10,319 nucleotides of DNA from Fimenecus sp964457415 (lineage in GTDB: Bacteria; Bacillota; Clostridia; Oscillospirales; Acutalibacteraceae): the NCBI GenBank assembly GCA_964457415.1, contig CAYWFB010000062.1, positions 1 through 10,319 on the forward strand, written 5' to 3'. Positions 1 to 6,571 of the stretch are shown here, in pieces. Position 1 is the stretch's first letter; every line of letters starts with the position of its first letter. Made by a program: the position numbers and the translations under genes. The notes under the pieces are model-generated. The model was not told the origin of the DNA. It did no database searches and saw nothing but the letters and a program-made list of their open reading frames with translations.

Positions 1-54
1 AGCGTCCGGTTCATACCCGGAAGGTCACAGGTTCAAGTCCCGTTGCCGCTACCA
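1..54 (+). tRNA. tRNA-Met (CAU anticodon), 5' end cut off
   Basis: This is the 3' two thirds of a tRNA that starts outside the window. The anticodon stem TCCGG/CCGGA closes a seven-base loop TTCATAC, giving anticodon CAT at 13-15. The T arm (ACAGG, loop TTCAAGT, CCCGT) has one mismatch. The 3' acceptor strand TGCCGCT is followed by A and an encoded CCA. The anticodon stem lacks the three consecutive G:C pairs (GGG/CCC) typical of initiator tRNA, so an elongator tRNA-Met is favoured. A tRNA-Ile2 with lysidine-modified CAU cannot be excluded without the missing 5' half. Confidence 0.85.
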
Positions 55-59
55 AATAT

Positions 60-134
60 GGCCCGGTGGTCAAGCGGTTAAGACACCGCCCTTTCACGGC
101 GGTAACACGGGTTCGATTCCCGTCCGGGTCACCA
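60..134 (+). tRNA. tRNA-Glu (UUC anticodon)
   Basis: A complete cloverleaf is visible. The acceptor arm GGCCCGG pairs with CCGGGTC at 124-130, with one G:U. The anticodon stem CCGCC/GGCGG encloses loop CTTTCAC, with anticodon TTC at 93-95. The T loop is TTCGATT, and the discriminator A is followed by an encoded CCA. It lies five bases after the preceding tRNA, so the two are probably processed from one transcript that ends at the hairpin directly downstream. Confidence 0.96.
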
Positions 135-140
135 TAGAGA

Positions 141-165
141 AGCATCGCAGTAGCGGTGCTTTTTT
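141..165 (+). terminator. Rho-independent terminator of the tRNA cluster
   Basis: An 8-bp stem AGCATCGC/GCGGTGCT (one T:G wobble) with tetraloop AGTA is followed directly by a run of T. It starts seven bases after the tRNA-Glu CCA end and closes the tRNA transcript. Confidence 0.92.
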
Positions 166-176
166 ATTTTGTGTAA

Positions 177-205
177 TTGATTTTACAATACTATTGTGCT
201 AAACT
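177..205 (+). promoter_or_regulatory. Putative promoter of the CrtO-like gene
   Basis: TTGATT at 177-182 and TAAACT at 200-205 are separated by 17 bases, with TGC directly before the -10 (extended -10). The expected transcript start is near 212, about 26 bases before the chosen start codon. A small perfect inverted repeat, ACAATA-C-TATTGT, sits at 185-197 between the two boxes. The -10 is a weak match, so this is tentative. Confidence 0.4.
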
Positions 206-227
206 AAATTTATTAAAATCAATAGTT

Positions 228-232
228 GGTGA
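228..232 (+). promoter_or_regulatory. Ribosome binding site that decides the start at 238
   Basis: GGTGA lies five bases before the ATG at 238. It overlaps codons of the longer reading from TTG 226, which makes the shorter start more likely. Confidence 0.6.
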
Positions 233-237
233 TTTCT

Positions 238-771
238 ATGAAAAAAGTTATCTACATCTTAACAGTAGCATTTTCAACTCTCACAATAGCCGCATACATT
301 ACTTTCAAATTTACTCAATCAGATGTTTTTGAAATCCTCTACATAACCTTTTTAACCTTTTCCTATCATTTCATAATGAGGTTGATTGTGGGTGCGGTTA
401 TGTTTCCTCTTTTCAAGAAGAAATATGATTATAATAGCAAATGGTTCACACAGAAGCCTTTTGAAAAGAGGTTGTATAAATTTTTGAGGGTAAAACAGTG
501 GAAAGAAAAGGTTCCATCATGGTCTCCAGGGGCATTTGCTCTTGAGAATAATACATTGCATAATATTGCATTAGGTATGTGTAACGCAGAGGCTGTCCAT
601 GAAGTAATTGTTATGTTCAGCTTTGTGCCCATTCTTTTCTCAATAGAATTCGGTGAACCCGCCGTGTTTATAATTACCTCAATTCTCGCCGCCGCAGTTG
701 ATATAATATTCGTAATAGTTCAACGCTATAACCGCCCGAGAATTATAAAATTAATTAAAAAATCAAAATAA
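238..771 (+). CDS. CrtO-like (glycosyl-4,4'-diaponeurosporenoate acyltransferase family) membrane protein
   Basis: A 177-residue membrane protein. Hydrophobic segments lie near residues 4-22, 32-58 and 125-162, around a basic cytosolic-looking section. It resembles the CrtO acyltransferase family known from staphyloxanthin synthesis in Staphylococcus. Shared features are the YDYNSKWF stretch (63-70), a KRLYKFLRVKQWKEKVP-like section (77-93), the CNAEAVHE block (115-122) aligning with the CRAE-H motif, and the C-terminal signature QRYNRPR (162-168). In the pathway the enzyme adds a fatty acid to a glycosylated carotenoid. No other carotenoid gene is present here, so the acceptor in this organism is unknown and the catalytic role is inference. 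The ATG at 238 is preferred over a TTG at 226 because GGTGA (228-232) lies five bases before it. Transcribed alone; no clear terminator follows, only a T-rich tract. Confidence 0.62.
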   Translation: MKKVIYILTVAFSTLTIAAYITFKFTQSDVFEILYITFLTFSYHFIMRLIVGAVMFPLFKKKYDYNSKWFTQKPFEKRLYKFLRVKQWKEKVPSWSPGAFALENNTLHNIALGMCNAEAVHEVIVMFSFVPILFSIEFGEPAVFIITSILAAAVDIIFVIVQRYNRPRIIKLIKKSK

Positions 772-819
772 ACAGCTAAACACCGTTACACTTCAAGTTA
801 CTTTTTATTTATTTTTTTC

Positions 820-849
820 TTGTAATCAAAAGGGGAATTGAGTTACAAT
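820..849 (+). promoter_or_regulatory. Putative promoter of the DUF6472-like gene
   Basis: TTGTAA at 820-825 and TACAAT at 844-849 are separated by 18 bases. The expected transcript start, near 856, falls inside the ribosome binding site, so the leader would be about ten bases. Confidence 0.4.
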
Positions 850-853
850 ATTT

Positions 854-860
854 AAGGTGA
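854..860 (+). promoter_or_regulatory. Ribosome binding site that decides the start at 866
   Basis: AAGGTGA ends five bases before the ATG at 866. The alternative GTG at 857 lies inside this site and is unlikely to be used. Confidence 0.7.
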
Positions 861-865
861 TTAAA

Positions 866-1045
866 ATGGCAAAAACAAATTGTGAAACCTGTGTAAATTA
901 TTATTATGATGACGAATTAGAAGAATACTGCTGTGACATCAATCTTGACGAAGACGAAATGGTGAAATTTCTGACTTCATCAAATTATCAATGTCCATAT
1001 TACAGGCTCTATGATGAGTACGGAATTGTCAAAAAACAGAATTAG
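866..1045 (+). CDS. Small cysteine-rich protein, DUF6472-like
   Basis: A 59-residue acidic, soluble protein with no signal peptide or membrane segment. Cysteines at 6 and 9 (CETC), 22 and 23 (CC) and 43 (CPYY) are spaced like ligands of a small zinc-binding fold. The middle carries a conserved-looking LDEDEM acidic motif and the end reads DEYGIVKKQ. The whole matches my memory of DUF6472, a family of about 60 residues widespread in Clostridia with no assigned function. It has its own promoter, and its neighbours suggest no role. Metal binding is inferred from cysteine spacing only. The family call is from memory and could be settled by a profile search. Confidence 0.75.
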   Translation: MAKTNCETCVNYYYDDELEEYCCDINLDEDEMVKFLTSSNYQCPYYRLYDEYGIVKKQN

Positions 1046-1064
1046 TTTTTGGTCATAGTGTTCA

Positions 1065-1093
1065 TTGCATTTTTGTTAGACAAAGCGTATAAT
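1065..1093 (+). promoter_or_regulatory. Promoter of the lysoplasmalogenase-symporter unit
   Basis: TTGCAT at 1065-1070 and a perfect TATAAT at 1088-1093 are exactly 17 bases apart. The transcript should start near 1100. A 24-base inverted repeat (1091-1114) covers the end of the -10 and the start point. A GGGGG ribosome binding site (1121-1125) precedes the ATG at 1133. Confidence 0.65.
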
Positions 1094-1114
1094 ATTTTAT
1101 TATATTAAAATATT
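1091..1114 (+). repeat. Perfect AT-rich inverted repeat over the transcription start
   Basis: AATATTTTA, six bases, then TAAAATATT: 9-bp perfect arms. Its position over the -10 end and the predicted start point is typical of a repressor site, although AT-rich palindromes also arise by chance. No regulator gene is adjacent. Confidence 0.5.
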
Positions 1115-1132
1115 CTGTTTGGGGGCTTAACA

Positions 1133-1831
1133 ATGGATTGGTTGTTTTATGCGGTTTTGGCTATCGGAATCGCTGTGACCGCCGTTTTTCTCTATCTCAG
1201 AGTAAAAGAGGGCGGAATTAAAGCGATGTTCACAAAGGCTGCGGCTTCGCTTTGCTTTATCGCAACTGCTCTGGTGGCGTTCTCGCTTAATCGCGATAAT
1301 TTTGAGTATGCAATACTCATTATCTTTGGTCTTGTGTTCAGTATGCTGGGCGACATCTGGCTTGATATGAAATACATATATAAAGACCGGTCAGATATGT
1401 ACACCTTTGCAGGCTTTGGTAGCTTTATGGTGGCACATTCCTTGTTTGTACCTGCAATATTGTTGGGATACAATGAGTATGTTTGGTGGCATTTTATTGT
1501 GGATGCGATTACTTGCTCATTTTTTGTAATAAACAACATTGTTCTTGAAAAACAGGGCAAGGTCAATTGTGGGAAATTCAGAGCAATTATAATCGTCTAT
1601 ACTGTATTTGTTATGGCAACAACACTTCTTTCAATCAATGGGTTTGTTGTAAGCGGATTCAAGAGTATTAAGTACATTGTTCTTATTATTGCGGGTGTTT
1701 TATTTGCACTTTCAGATTTAGTGCTCTTATACATTTATTTTGGAGGCAAAAACAATAAAAAATATGTTCTTGCAAATCATATTCTGTATTATTCGGCACA
1801 GTTTATAATGGCAAGTTCAATTATATTATAA
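1133..1831 (+). CDS. Lysoplasmalogenase (YhhN/TMEM86 family) membrane protein
   Basis: A 232-residue, very hydrophobic protein with about eight membrane helices, the usual YhhN-family size. Family landmarks are a short-loop helix ending in GD (FSMLGDIWL, residues 69-77), a glycine/phenylalanine-rich helix followed by AH (101-102), the SD pair at 194-195 (FALSDLVLL), and the terminal helix NHILYYSAQ (215-223). The two aspartates, D74 and D195, are the probable catalytic residues of this family. Characterised members cleave the vinyl-ether bond of lysoplasmalogens, releasing a fatty aldehyde and a glycerophospho compound. That fits an anaerobic Clostridium-like host, since many of these make plasmalogens. 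The ATG follows GGGGG by seven bases. No terminator separates it from the symporter gene 26 bases downstream, so the two are probably co-transcribed. Family assignment is good; substrate is inferred. Confidence 0.75.
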   Translation: MDWLFYAVLAIGIAVTAVFLYLRVKEGGIKAMFTKAAASLCFIATALVAFSLNRDNFEYAILIIFGLVFSMLGDIWLDMKYIYKDRSDMYTFAGFGSFMVAHSLFVPAILLGYNEYVWWHFIVDAITCSFFVINNIVLEKQGKVNCGKFRAIIIVYTVFVMATTLLSINGFVVSGFKSIKYIVLIIAGVLFALSDLVLLYIYFGGKNNKKYVLANHILYYSAQFIMASSIIL

Positions 1832-1857
1832 TTTTATTAACCTCAAGGAGAGAAAAA

Positions 1858-3363
1858 ATGGAACAGAAAAAATACGTTCAGAAAAAAGAAATGAATGCTT
1901 TCTGCGTTGCAGGTTTAGGTCAGGGTATGATTTATGCCCTTATGTCAAGCTACATAAGTGACTATTACCTTAATGTTTTGCAGTTGGCACCAATGTTTGT
2001 GCTTTTGCTTATGCTTTTAGCACGTGTGTGGGATGCTATTAACGACCCGCTTATGGGTATGCTTGTTGACAGAAGCAACCTTAAAAGTGGTAAAATGCTT
2101 CCGTTCATTCGTTTTGCTCTTATTCCTATCGCGGTTGTTACATTCCTTATGTATTTAAGCCCCAATCTTGGTAAAACCGAACTTATGGTTTACTCTGCAA
2201 TCGTTTATGTTGCTTGGGGCATGATTTACACAGTTGGTGACGTTTCTTTCTGGGGACTTCCCAATGTTATGACACCCAATTCAGAAGAGAGAAGCTCTGT
2301 TATCTCTGTAAGTAAGATTTTCAATTCAATCGGTTCGGCAGTTCCCGAAGTTCTTTTCCTTGTGATTGGTCTTATTATGGCTGCTTGGGTTAAAAATCAG
2401 GAAGTAGCACCGGACCCACTTATGGTTCAAAAGAGAAAATATCTCATTATGGCAGTCGTGACAGTAGGTCTTGGTACAATTCTCTATTCCCGCGCCTGCA
2501 CAGGTGTTAAGGAAAGGGTTAAAATGCCTGTACGTAAACGTCAGCCTGGTGAACCATCACAGCTTGCTCGTATTTTCAAATGCAAGCCACTTGTTCTCGT
2601 TCTTTTAATGGGTATTCTTTCAAGCGGTCGTTATATGGTTTCAGCAGCGGCAATTCACGTTGCTCGTTACTCATTCTACATCGGTCCTGACCTTGCAACA
2701 CTTGCAACTGAAGCAGAACGTATTGCTGCTATTGAATCGAGTATTTCAACAGTTAAAACCGTATTCCAGATTAGCTCAATCGTTGGACTTTTCGGTGCAA
2801 CGCTCTTTATGCCTAAGCTTATGAAGAAGTTTGATTACAAAAAGCTCGTCATTGTAAGCTGTCTTGCGGGATTTGTGGCAAGTATCGTTACAACAATTGT
2901 TGGCTGGTTTACTATGAATCTTTATGCTTGTATTCCTTTCATCATTATTTCTTGTATTCCTCTTGGCGTTATCAACACAGTTTGCTTTGCAATGATTTGC
3001 GATTGCCTTGATTACATGGAACTTACAACAGGCTTCCGTGACAATGCTCTCGGTGCGGCTTGTCAGGGATTTATCAACAAAATCGGTAATGCCTTTGCAA
3101 CATCAGGTATCGTTATTATGTATATGGTAATCGGTCTTGACCCTGCACAGATGCTTTCATCAACTGCAGTTATGTCAGCACTTGATATGCCTGAGAATTT
3201 AAGATTTGCAATGTTCTCACTCGTATCAATTGTTCCCGGTATCAGCATGCTTCTCTGTGCAATTCCTATGTTCTTCTATAAAATTGCAGGCAAAGAAAAG
3301 CAGGATATGCTCGCAAAGCTTGCCGCTAAACGTGAAGCAGAGGGTTTTGTAGTCAGCGAATAA
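1858..3363 (+). CDS. MelB-type GPH sugar:cation symporter (MFS)
   Basis: A 501-residue, 12-helix transporter of the glycoside-pentoside-hexuronide:cation symporter family. The signature WDAINDPLMG lies at residues 58-67. D59 and D63 match the two cation-site aspartates of E. coli MelB (D55, D59), and D128 in the GDVSFWGLP section matches MelB D124. The coupling site therefore looks intact, and Na+ or H+ driven sugar uptake is expected. The substrate cannot be read from the sequence. The cytoplasmic loop around residues 212-236 is basic, and the C-terminus (485-501) is charged and soluble. AAGGAGAG lies just before the ATG. It sits 26 bases after the lysoplasmalogenase gene and is followed by a hairpin (3376-3399). 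No glycosidase gene is directly adjacent; the GH2 gene is convergent and 3.6 kb away. Confidence 0.9.
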   Translation: MEQKKYVQKKEMNAFCVAGLGQGMIYALMSSYISDYYLNVLQLAPMFVLLLMLLARVWDAINDPLMGMLVDRSNLKSGKMLPFIRFALIPIAVVTFLMYLSPNLGKTELMVYSAIVYVAWGMIYTVGDVSFWGLPNVMTPNSEERSSVISVSKIFNSIGSAVPEVLFLVIGLIMAAWVKNQEVAPDPLMVQKRKYLIMAVVTVGLGTILYSRACTGVKERVKMPVRKRQPGEPSQLARIFKCKPLVLVLLMGILSSGRYMVSAAAIHVARYSFYIGPDLATLATEAERIAAIESSISTVKTVFQISSIVGLFGATLFMPKLMKKFDYKKLVIVSCLAGFVASIVTTIVGWFTMNLYACIPFIIISCIPLGVINTVCFAMICDCLDYMELTTGFRDNALGAACQGFINKIGNAFATSGIVIMYMVIGLDPAQMLSSTAVMSALDMPENLRFAMFSLVSIVPGISMLLCAIPMFFYKIAGKEKQDMLAKLAAKREAEGFVVSE

Positions 3364-3375
3364 TTTTAATAATTT

Positions 3376-3402
3376 GAAAGCCTGCATACGCAGGCTTTCT
3401 TT
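3376..3402 (+). terminator. Hairpin terminator after the symporter gene
   Basis: A perfect 10-bp stem GAAAGCCTGC/GCAGGCTTTC with loop ATAC is followed by only three T before a G. The short T-tract suggests partial termination. No promoter is obvious before the next gene, so some read-through into the phosphoesterase is likely. Confidence 0.7.
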
Positions 3403-3419
3403 GAATAAAAGGTGGAATT

Positions 3420-4769
3420 ATGAATAACTTTAAATTTTTAGTTTTAACCGACCCCCACTTTTTTGATACGGATTTAGGTTGTAGCGGTCCTGACTACGAA
3501 GAGTTTATGCACTATGAGCAGAAATGCTTTGCCGAAACTGAAAGCATCAACAATGCGGTTTTCAAATACTTAGGTGAAACTGATTTAGCAGATACTGTTC
3601 TTATCGTTGGTGACTTAACACAGAATGGCGAAAGAAAAAGTCACGAAAAATTTATCAAATTGCTTTATGATATAAAAGCAAAGGGTAAAAAAGTATATCT
3701 TATTACTGCTGACCATGACTGGAAGAGTGACCCATTCGCATTTGGCGAAAACGGCAGATATATGCCCGAACCAACACCAAAAGAAGACCTTATTAAATTA
3801 TATAATGACTTTGGATTCGCTGATGCTATTGCAGTTGACAAAGAACATCTTTCTTATGTGGCACAGTTAAGTGATAATGTAAGACTTTTAGCAATAAATG
3901 CCGACATCAAAACAAAAGGTCAGTTCAGCATAACCGAAAAGCAAGCAGAGTGGATTAAAGAGCAGACTAAAAAGGCTCGTGAAGAAAATCAGACAATGTT
4001 TGCAATCTGCCACTATCCGGTGCTCCCAATCCAACCGCTTTTCTCAATCATCAAATCTGCACTTATGTATGATTATAAATCGGTTGCAACACTCCTTGCC
4101 GATGAGGGTGTTCACCTTGTTTTCACAGGTCATATGCATAACCAGAGTATCAACGAATTTGTTACTGAAAAAGGCAATAAATTCTTTGATGTAACAACGG
4201 GTTCGATTATTGCTGACCCATCATACATAAGACTTGTAACTCTTGGCGAGAATTCGGCACAGATTGAAAGCATTGCAACACCTGATTTTGATTATGATAC
4301 AAAGGGTATGACCTGCAAGGAATATCTCACTTCCGTATTCGACGCAATGATTAGAAATATTTTGCTTGATTTGCGTGATGACACCACCCGAGCAATGCGT
4401 AAGTTTGGAATTAAACAGTCAAAAGGCTTGATTTTCGGACTTCGTTTAGGCGGTAAACTTCTTTGTTCAATCAAACTCGGCACTCTTGCAAGACTTCTCT
4501 TTATTAAGTGCGATAAAAGTATCAGAAAAGTTAAACTTATCGACTATGCAACCGTGCTTGTGCGTAATATTTTCAGAGGTAATCAGACTTATAACGAGAG
4601 TACCCCCGAGGGCGATGTTTTCATAGGATTTTTAAAGAGAATTAAACCGATTCTCAAGAAAATCAGCGTGAAAGACCCATACGGCGAAAAGGTTGACCTT
4701 GCAGAATTACTCAAAAATACTGCAGGCAACTACGGTTATGACGATTACAACGAAACAATTAATTGGTAA
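3420..4769 (+). CDS. Calcineurin-like metallophosphoesterase with long C-terminal region
   Basis: A 449-residue protein with no signal peptide, so probably cytosolic. The first 270 residues form a calcineurin-like phosphoesterase domain. Motifs in order are DPH (D11, H13), GDLTQNGE (64-71), ADHD (97-100) where the family normally has GNHD/E, CHYP (H198) and GHMH (237-240). These would bind two metal ions and hydrolyse a phosphomonoester or phosphodiester. The third motif has Asp98 where the metal-bridging Asn is usual. Asp can also bind metal, so the enzyme may still be active. Residues 271-449 lack a motif I recognise. They are rich in Lys, Arg and Leu, with a possible amphipathic or membrane-touching section around 335-360. 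AGGTGG (3410-3415) precedes the ATG. The gene may be read together with the symporter through the weak terminator. The substrate is unknown. Confidence 0.85.
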   Translation: MNNFKFLVLTDPHFFDTDLGCSGPDYEEFMHYEQKCFAETESINNAVFKYLGETDLADTVLIVGDLTQNGERKSHEKFIKLLYDIKAKGKKVYLITADHDWKSDPFAFGENGRYMPEPTPKEDLIKLYNDFGFADAIAVDKEHLSYVAQLSDNVRLLAINADIKTKGQFSITEKQAEWIKEQTKKAREENQTMFAICHYPVLPIQPLFSIIKSALMYDYKSVATLLADEGVHLVFTGHMHNQSINEFVTEKGNKFFDVTTGSIIADPSYIRLVTLGENSAQIESIATPDFDYDTKGMTCKEYLTSVFDAMIRNILLDLRDDTTRAMRKFGIKQSKGLIFGLRLGGKLLCSIKLGTLARLLFIKCDKSIRKVKLIDYATVLVRNIFRGNQTYNESTPEGDVFIGFLKRIKPILKKISVKDPYGEKVDLAELLKNTAGNYGYDDYNETINW

Positions 4770-4786
4770 AATGTAGGGCGGGTATT

Positions 4787-4830
4787 CCTCCCTTGTTAAA
4801 GGGAGGGGGACCGCTTGCGGTGGAGGGATT
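4787..4830 (+). repeat. GC-rich palindromic dispersed repeat (REP/MITE-like)
   Basis: Two hairpins in tandem: CCTCCCTT-GTTA-AAGGGAGG (4787-4806) and ACCG-CTTG-CGGT (4810-4821), then GGAGGGATT (4822-4830). This pattern matches a dispersed intergenic repeat that I remember from many gut Clostridia genomes, where it ends in AATCCCTCC on the other strand. It is non-coding here and stands out by its GC content. A T7 run at 4845-4851 lies about 40 bases beyond the first hairpin, so it may contribute to mRNA ending but is not a classical terminator. Confidence 0.6.
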
Positions 4831-4862
4831 CACTCTCTGCCGTATTTTTTTACATTTCCCTA

Positions 4863-4892
4863 TTGCAATTCACTGCTTTAGTGTGCTACAAT
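4863..4892 (+). promoter_or_regulatory. Promoter of ilvA-ridA
   Basis: TTGCAA at 4863-4868 and TACAAT at 4887-4892 are separated by 18 bases, with TGC directly before the -10. The transcript would start near 4899, about 32 bases before the ATG at 4931. This rules out translation from an upstream in-frame TTG at 4763, which would also run through the palindromic repeat. Confidence 0.6.
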
Positions 4893-4930
4893 ATTTGAAA
4901 TCGCATTTTAAAGTGAAAGAAGTAATACTT

Positions 4931-6124
4931 ATGGTAACACTTGACAAAATCTATCACGCATCATTTGTGCTTAAGGATTTAATCCGCAAAACCGATATGA
5001 TTCACGCGCCTAAAATCAACCCCGATTGCGAGCTTTATCTCAAAACAGAAAACTTGCAGGTAACGGGTTCGTTCAAGGTTCGCGGTGCGGCTTATAAAAT
5101 AAGTCAGCTTTCAGCGGAAGAAAAGGCGAGGGGCGTTATAGCCTGCTCCGCGGGTAACCACGCACAGGGTGTGGCTCTGGCGGCTACAAAGAACGGCATT
5201 AAATCTCTGATTTGTCTTCCTGACGGCGCTCCCATCTCAAAGGTTGAGGCAACCAAGAGCTACGGCGCGGACATCTGTCTTGTTGAGGGCGTTTATGACG
5301 ATGCATATAACAAAGCATTGGAGTTAAGAGATGAAAAGGGCTATACTTTCGTTCATCCCTTTGATGATGACGATGTTATTGCAGGTCAGGGCACAATCGG
5401 ACTTGAAATTCTTGACCAGATTAAAGATGTTGACGCAGTTGTAGTGCCCATTGGCGGTGGCGGACTTATCAGCGGTGTTTCTTTTGCAATAAAGGCACTT
5501 AACCCCAATGTTAAGGTGTACGGAGTTCAGGCAAAAGGCGCACCAAGTATGTATAACTCTGTTAAAGACGACAAAATTGAGCGTCTTGACTCCGTTTCAA
5601 CTATTGCCGACGGTATCGCAGTAAAAGAGCCGGGTGCAAATACATTTGAGTATGTTAAAAAGTATGTTGACGAGGTTGTAACAGTTTCTGACGACGAAAT
5701 CGCCGCGGCAATTCTTACTCTTATTGAACAGCAAAAGCTCATCGCAGAGGGCGCAGGCGCAGTTTCGGTTGCCGCAGTAATGTTCAATAAGATTGATGTT
5801 AAGGGCAAAAAGGTTGTCTGCCTTGTTTCAGGCGGTAATATTGACGTTACAATTCTTTCACGTGTGATTAAACGCGGTCTTCTTACATCGGGCAGAACTT
5901 ATTCTCTTACAATCGAGCTTATCGACAAGCCCGGTCAGCTTAAAGGTGTTTCAAATATTATTGCGGATTTGGGTGGTAATGTAATTTCAATCCACCACGA
6001 AAGAGCGTCAGAAAATTCCGACATCAACGGTTGTTTCTTACGCATATTGCTTGAAACGAGAAACTTTGAGCATATCGAGCTTATTAAAAATGAGCTTATT
6101 TCACAAGGCTACAAGTTAGTATAA
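4931..6124 (+). CDS. ilvA: Threonine ammonia-lyase (threonine dehydratase), medium form with ACT domain
   Basis: A 397-residue cytosolic PLP enzyme that converts threonine to 2-oxobutanoate and ammonia through an aminocrotonate/iminobutanoate intermediate. Fold-type II landmarks are TGSFKVRGA with the PLP lysine at K49, SAGNHAQG (73-80) holding the substrate/cofactor, the phosphate-binding GGGG (175-178) and SGGN (300-303). Residues about 325-397 form one ACT domain (LTIELIDKPGQL onward), as in the medium-length form; this usually binds an amino-acid effector. The product may feed isoleucine synthesis or be fermented, and the sequence does not tell which. The ATG at 4931 is chosen because the promoter ends at 4892 and the protein begins at the usual family position. 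The ribosome site is weak (GAAAGAAG). ridA follows after 12 bases. Confidence 0.93.
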   Translation: MVTLDKIYHASFVLKDLIRKTDMIHAPKINPDCELYLKTENLQVTGSFKVRGAAYKISQLSAEEKARGVIACSAGNHAQGVALAATKNGIKSLICLPDGAPISKVEATKSYGADICLVEGVYDDAYNKALELRDEKGYTFVHPFDDDDVIAGQGTIGLEILDQIKDVDAVVVPIGGGGLISGVSFAIKALNPNVKVYGVQAKGAPSMYNSVKDDKIERLDSVSTIADGIAVKEPGANTFEYVKKYVDEVVTVSDDEIAAAILTLIEQQKLIAEGAGAVSVAAVMFNKIDVKGKKVVCLVSGGNIDVTILSRVIKRGLLTSGRTYSLTIELIDKPGQLKGVSNIIADLGGNVISIHHERASENSDINGCFLRILLETRNFEHIELIKNELISQGYKLV

Positions 6125-6128
6125 GGAG
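6123..6128 (+). promoter_or_regulatory. Ribosome binding site of ridA, overlapping the ilvA stop
   Basis: AAGGAG shares two bases with the TAA stop of ilvA and lies eight bases before the ATG at 6137. It fixes that start against a GTG at 6128 and suggests translational coupling. Confidence 0.8.
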
Positions 6129-6136
6129 TGTTACAA

Positions 6137-6514
6137 ATGATTAAAACAATCAGTACAGATAAAGCCCCTGCCGCAATCGGACCATATTCACAGGCAAAGG
6201 TTGTAGGTAATCTCGTTTTCACATCGGGACAAATCGCAATCAACCCCGCAACAAGTGAGGTGGAGGCAACAACAATTGAAGGACAGACCAAGCAGGTTTG
6301 CGAGAATATTAAAAATCTTCTTGAAGCCGCAGGCAGTGACCTTGAAAATGTAGTAAAGACAACTTGCTTCCTTAAAAATATGGAAGATTTCGCCGCGTTC
6401 AACGCAATCTATGCGGAATACTTCACATCAAAACCCGCCCGCTCCTGCGTAGCAGCAAAGCAGCTTCCCAAGGATGTATTAGTTGAAGTTGAAACAATCG
6501 CAATTGTAAAATAA
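6137..6514 (+). CDS. ridA: RidA family reactive intermediate/imine deaminase
   Basis: A 125-residue protein of the YjgF/YER057c/UK114 family, at its normal full length. It hydrolyses 2-aminoacrylate and 2-iminobutanoate released by PLP lyases, preventing damage to other PLP enzymes. Diagnostic sections are IGPYSQA (14-20, with the active-site tyrosine Y17), FTSGQI (28-33), KTTCFLKNMEDF (74-85), RSCV (102-105) and VEVE (116-119). R102 corresponds to the essential R105 of E. coli RidA, which binds the substrate carboxylate. Active members form trimers. Directly behind ilvA, whose product is the textbook RidA substrate, it is almost certainly co-transcribed and functionally linked. A clear terminator follows. 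Confidence 0.95.
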   Translation: MIKTISTDKAPAAIGPYSQAKVVGNLVFTSGQIAINPATSEVEATTIEGQTKQVCENIKNLLEAAGSDLENVVKTTCFLKNMEDFAAFNAIYAEYFTSKPARSCVAAKQLPKDVLVEVETIAIVK

Positions 6515-6536
6515 TTCTTTTTGGCATATTTTCCGC

Positions 6537-6570
6537 AATACCGCGTGTCTATCGGCTCGCGGTATTTTTT
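6537..6570 (+). terminator. Rho-independent terminator of ilvA-ridA
   Basis: A perfect 9-bp stem AATACCGCG/CGCGGTATT with a 12-base loop, followed by a T-tract at 6565-6570. It lies 22 bases after the ridA stop. Confidence 0.88.
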
Positions 6571-6571
6571 G

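Noticed and set aside
1..165. tRNA genes as an integration site for a mobile island
   Set aside because: No integrase, no repeated tRNA 3' end and no phage or plasmid genes are seen in the window.
429..632. Minus-strand open frame inside the CrtO-like gene
   Set aside because: No ribosome site, no protein-like pattern, fully overlapped by a gene with family motifs.
3376..3402. Riboswitch or leader before the phosphoesterase gene
   Set aside because: The only structure is a simple hairpin fitting a terminator of the gene before; there is no room for an aptamer in 3403-3419.
4763..4930. N-terminal extension of ilvA starting at TTG 4763
   Set aside because: It runs through the palindromic repeat and the promoter, has no family similarity, and starts inside the preceding gene; the ATG at 4931 fits the family.
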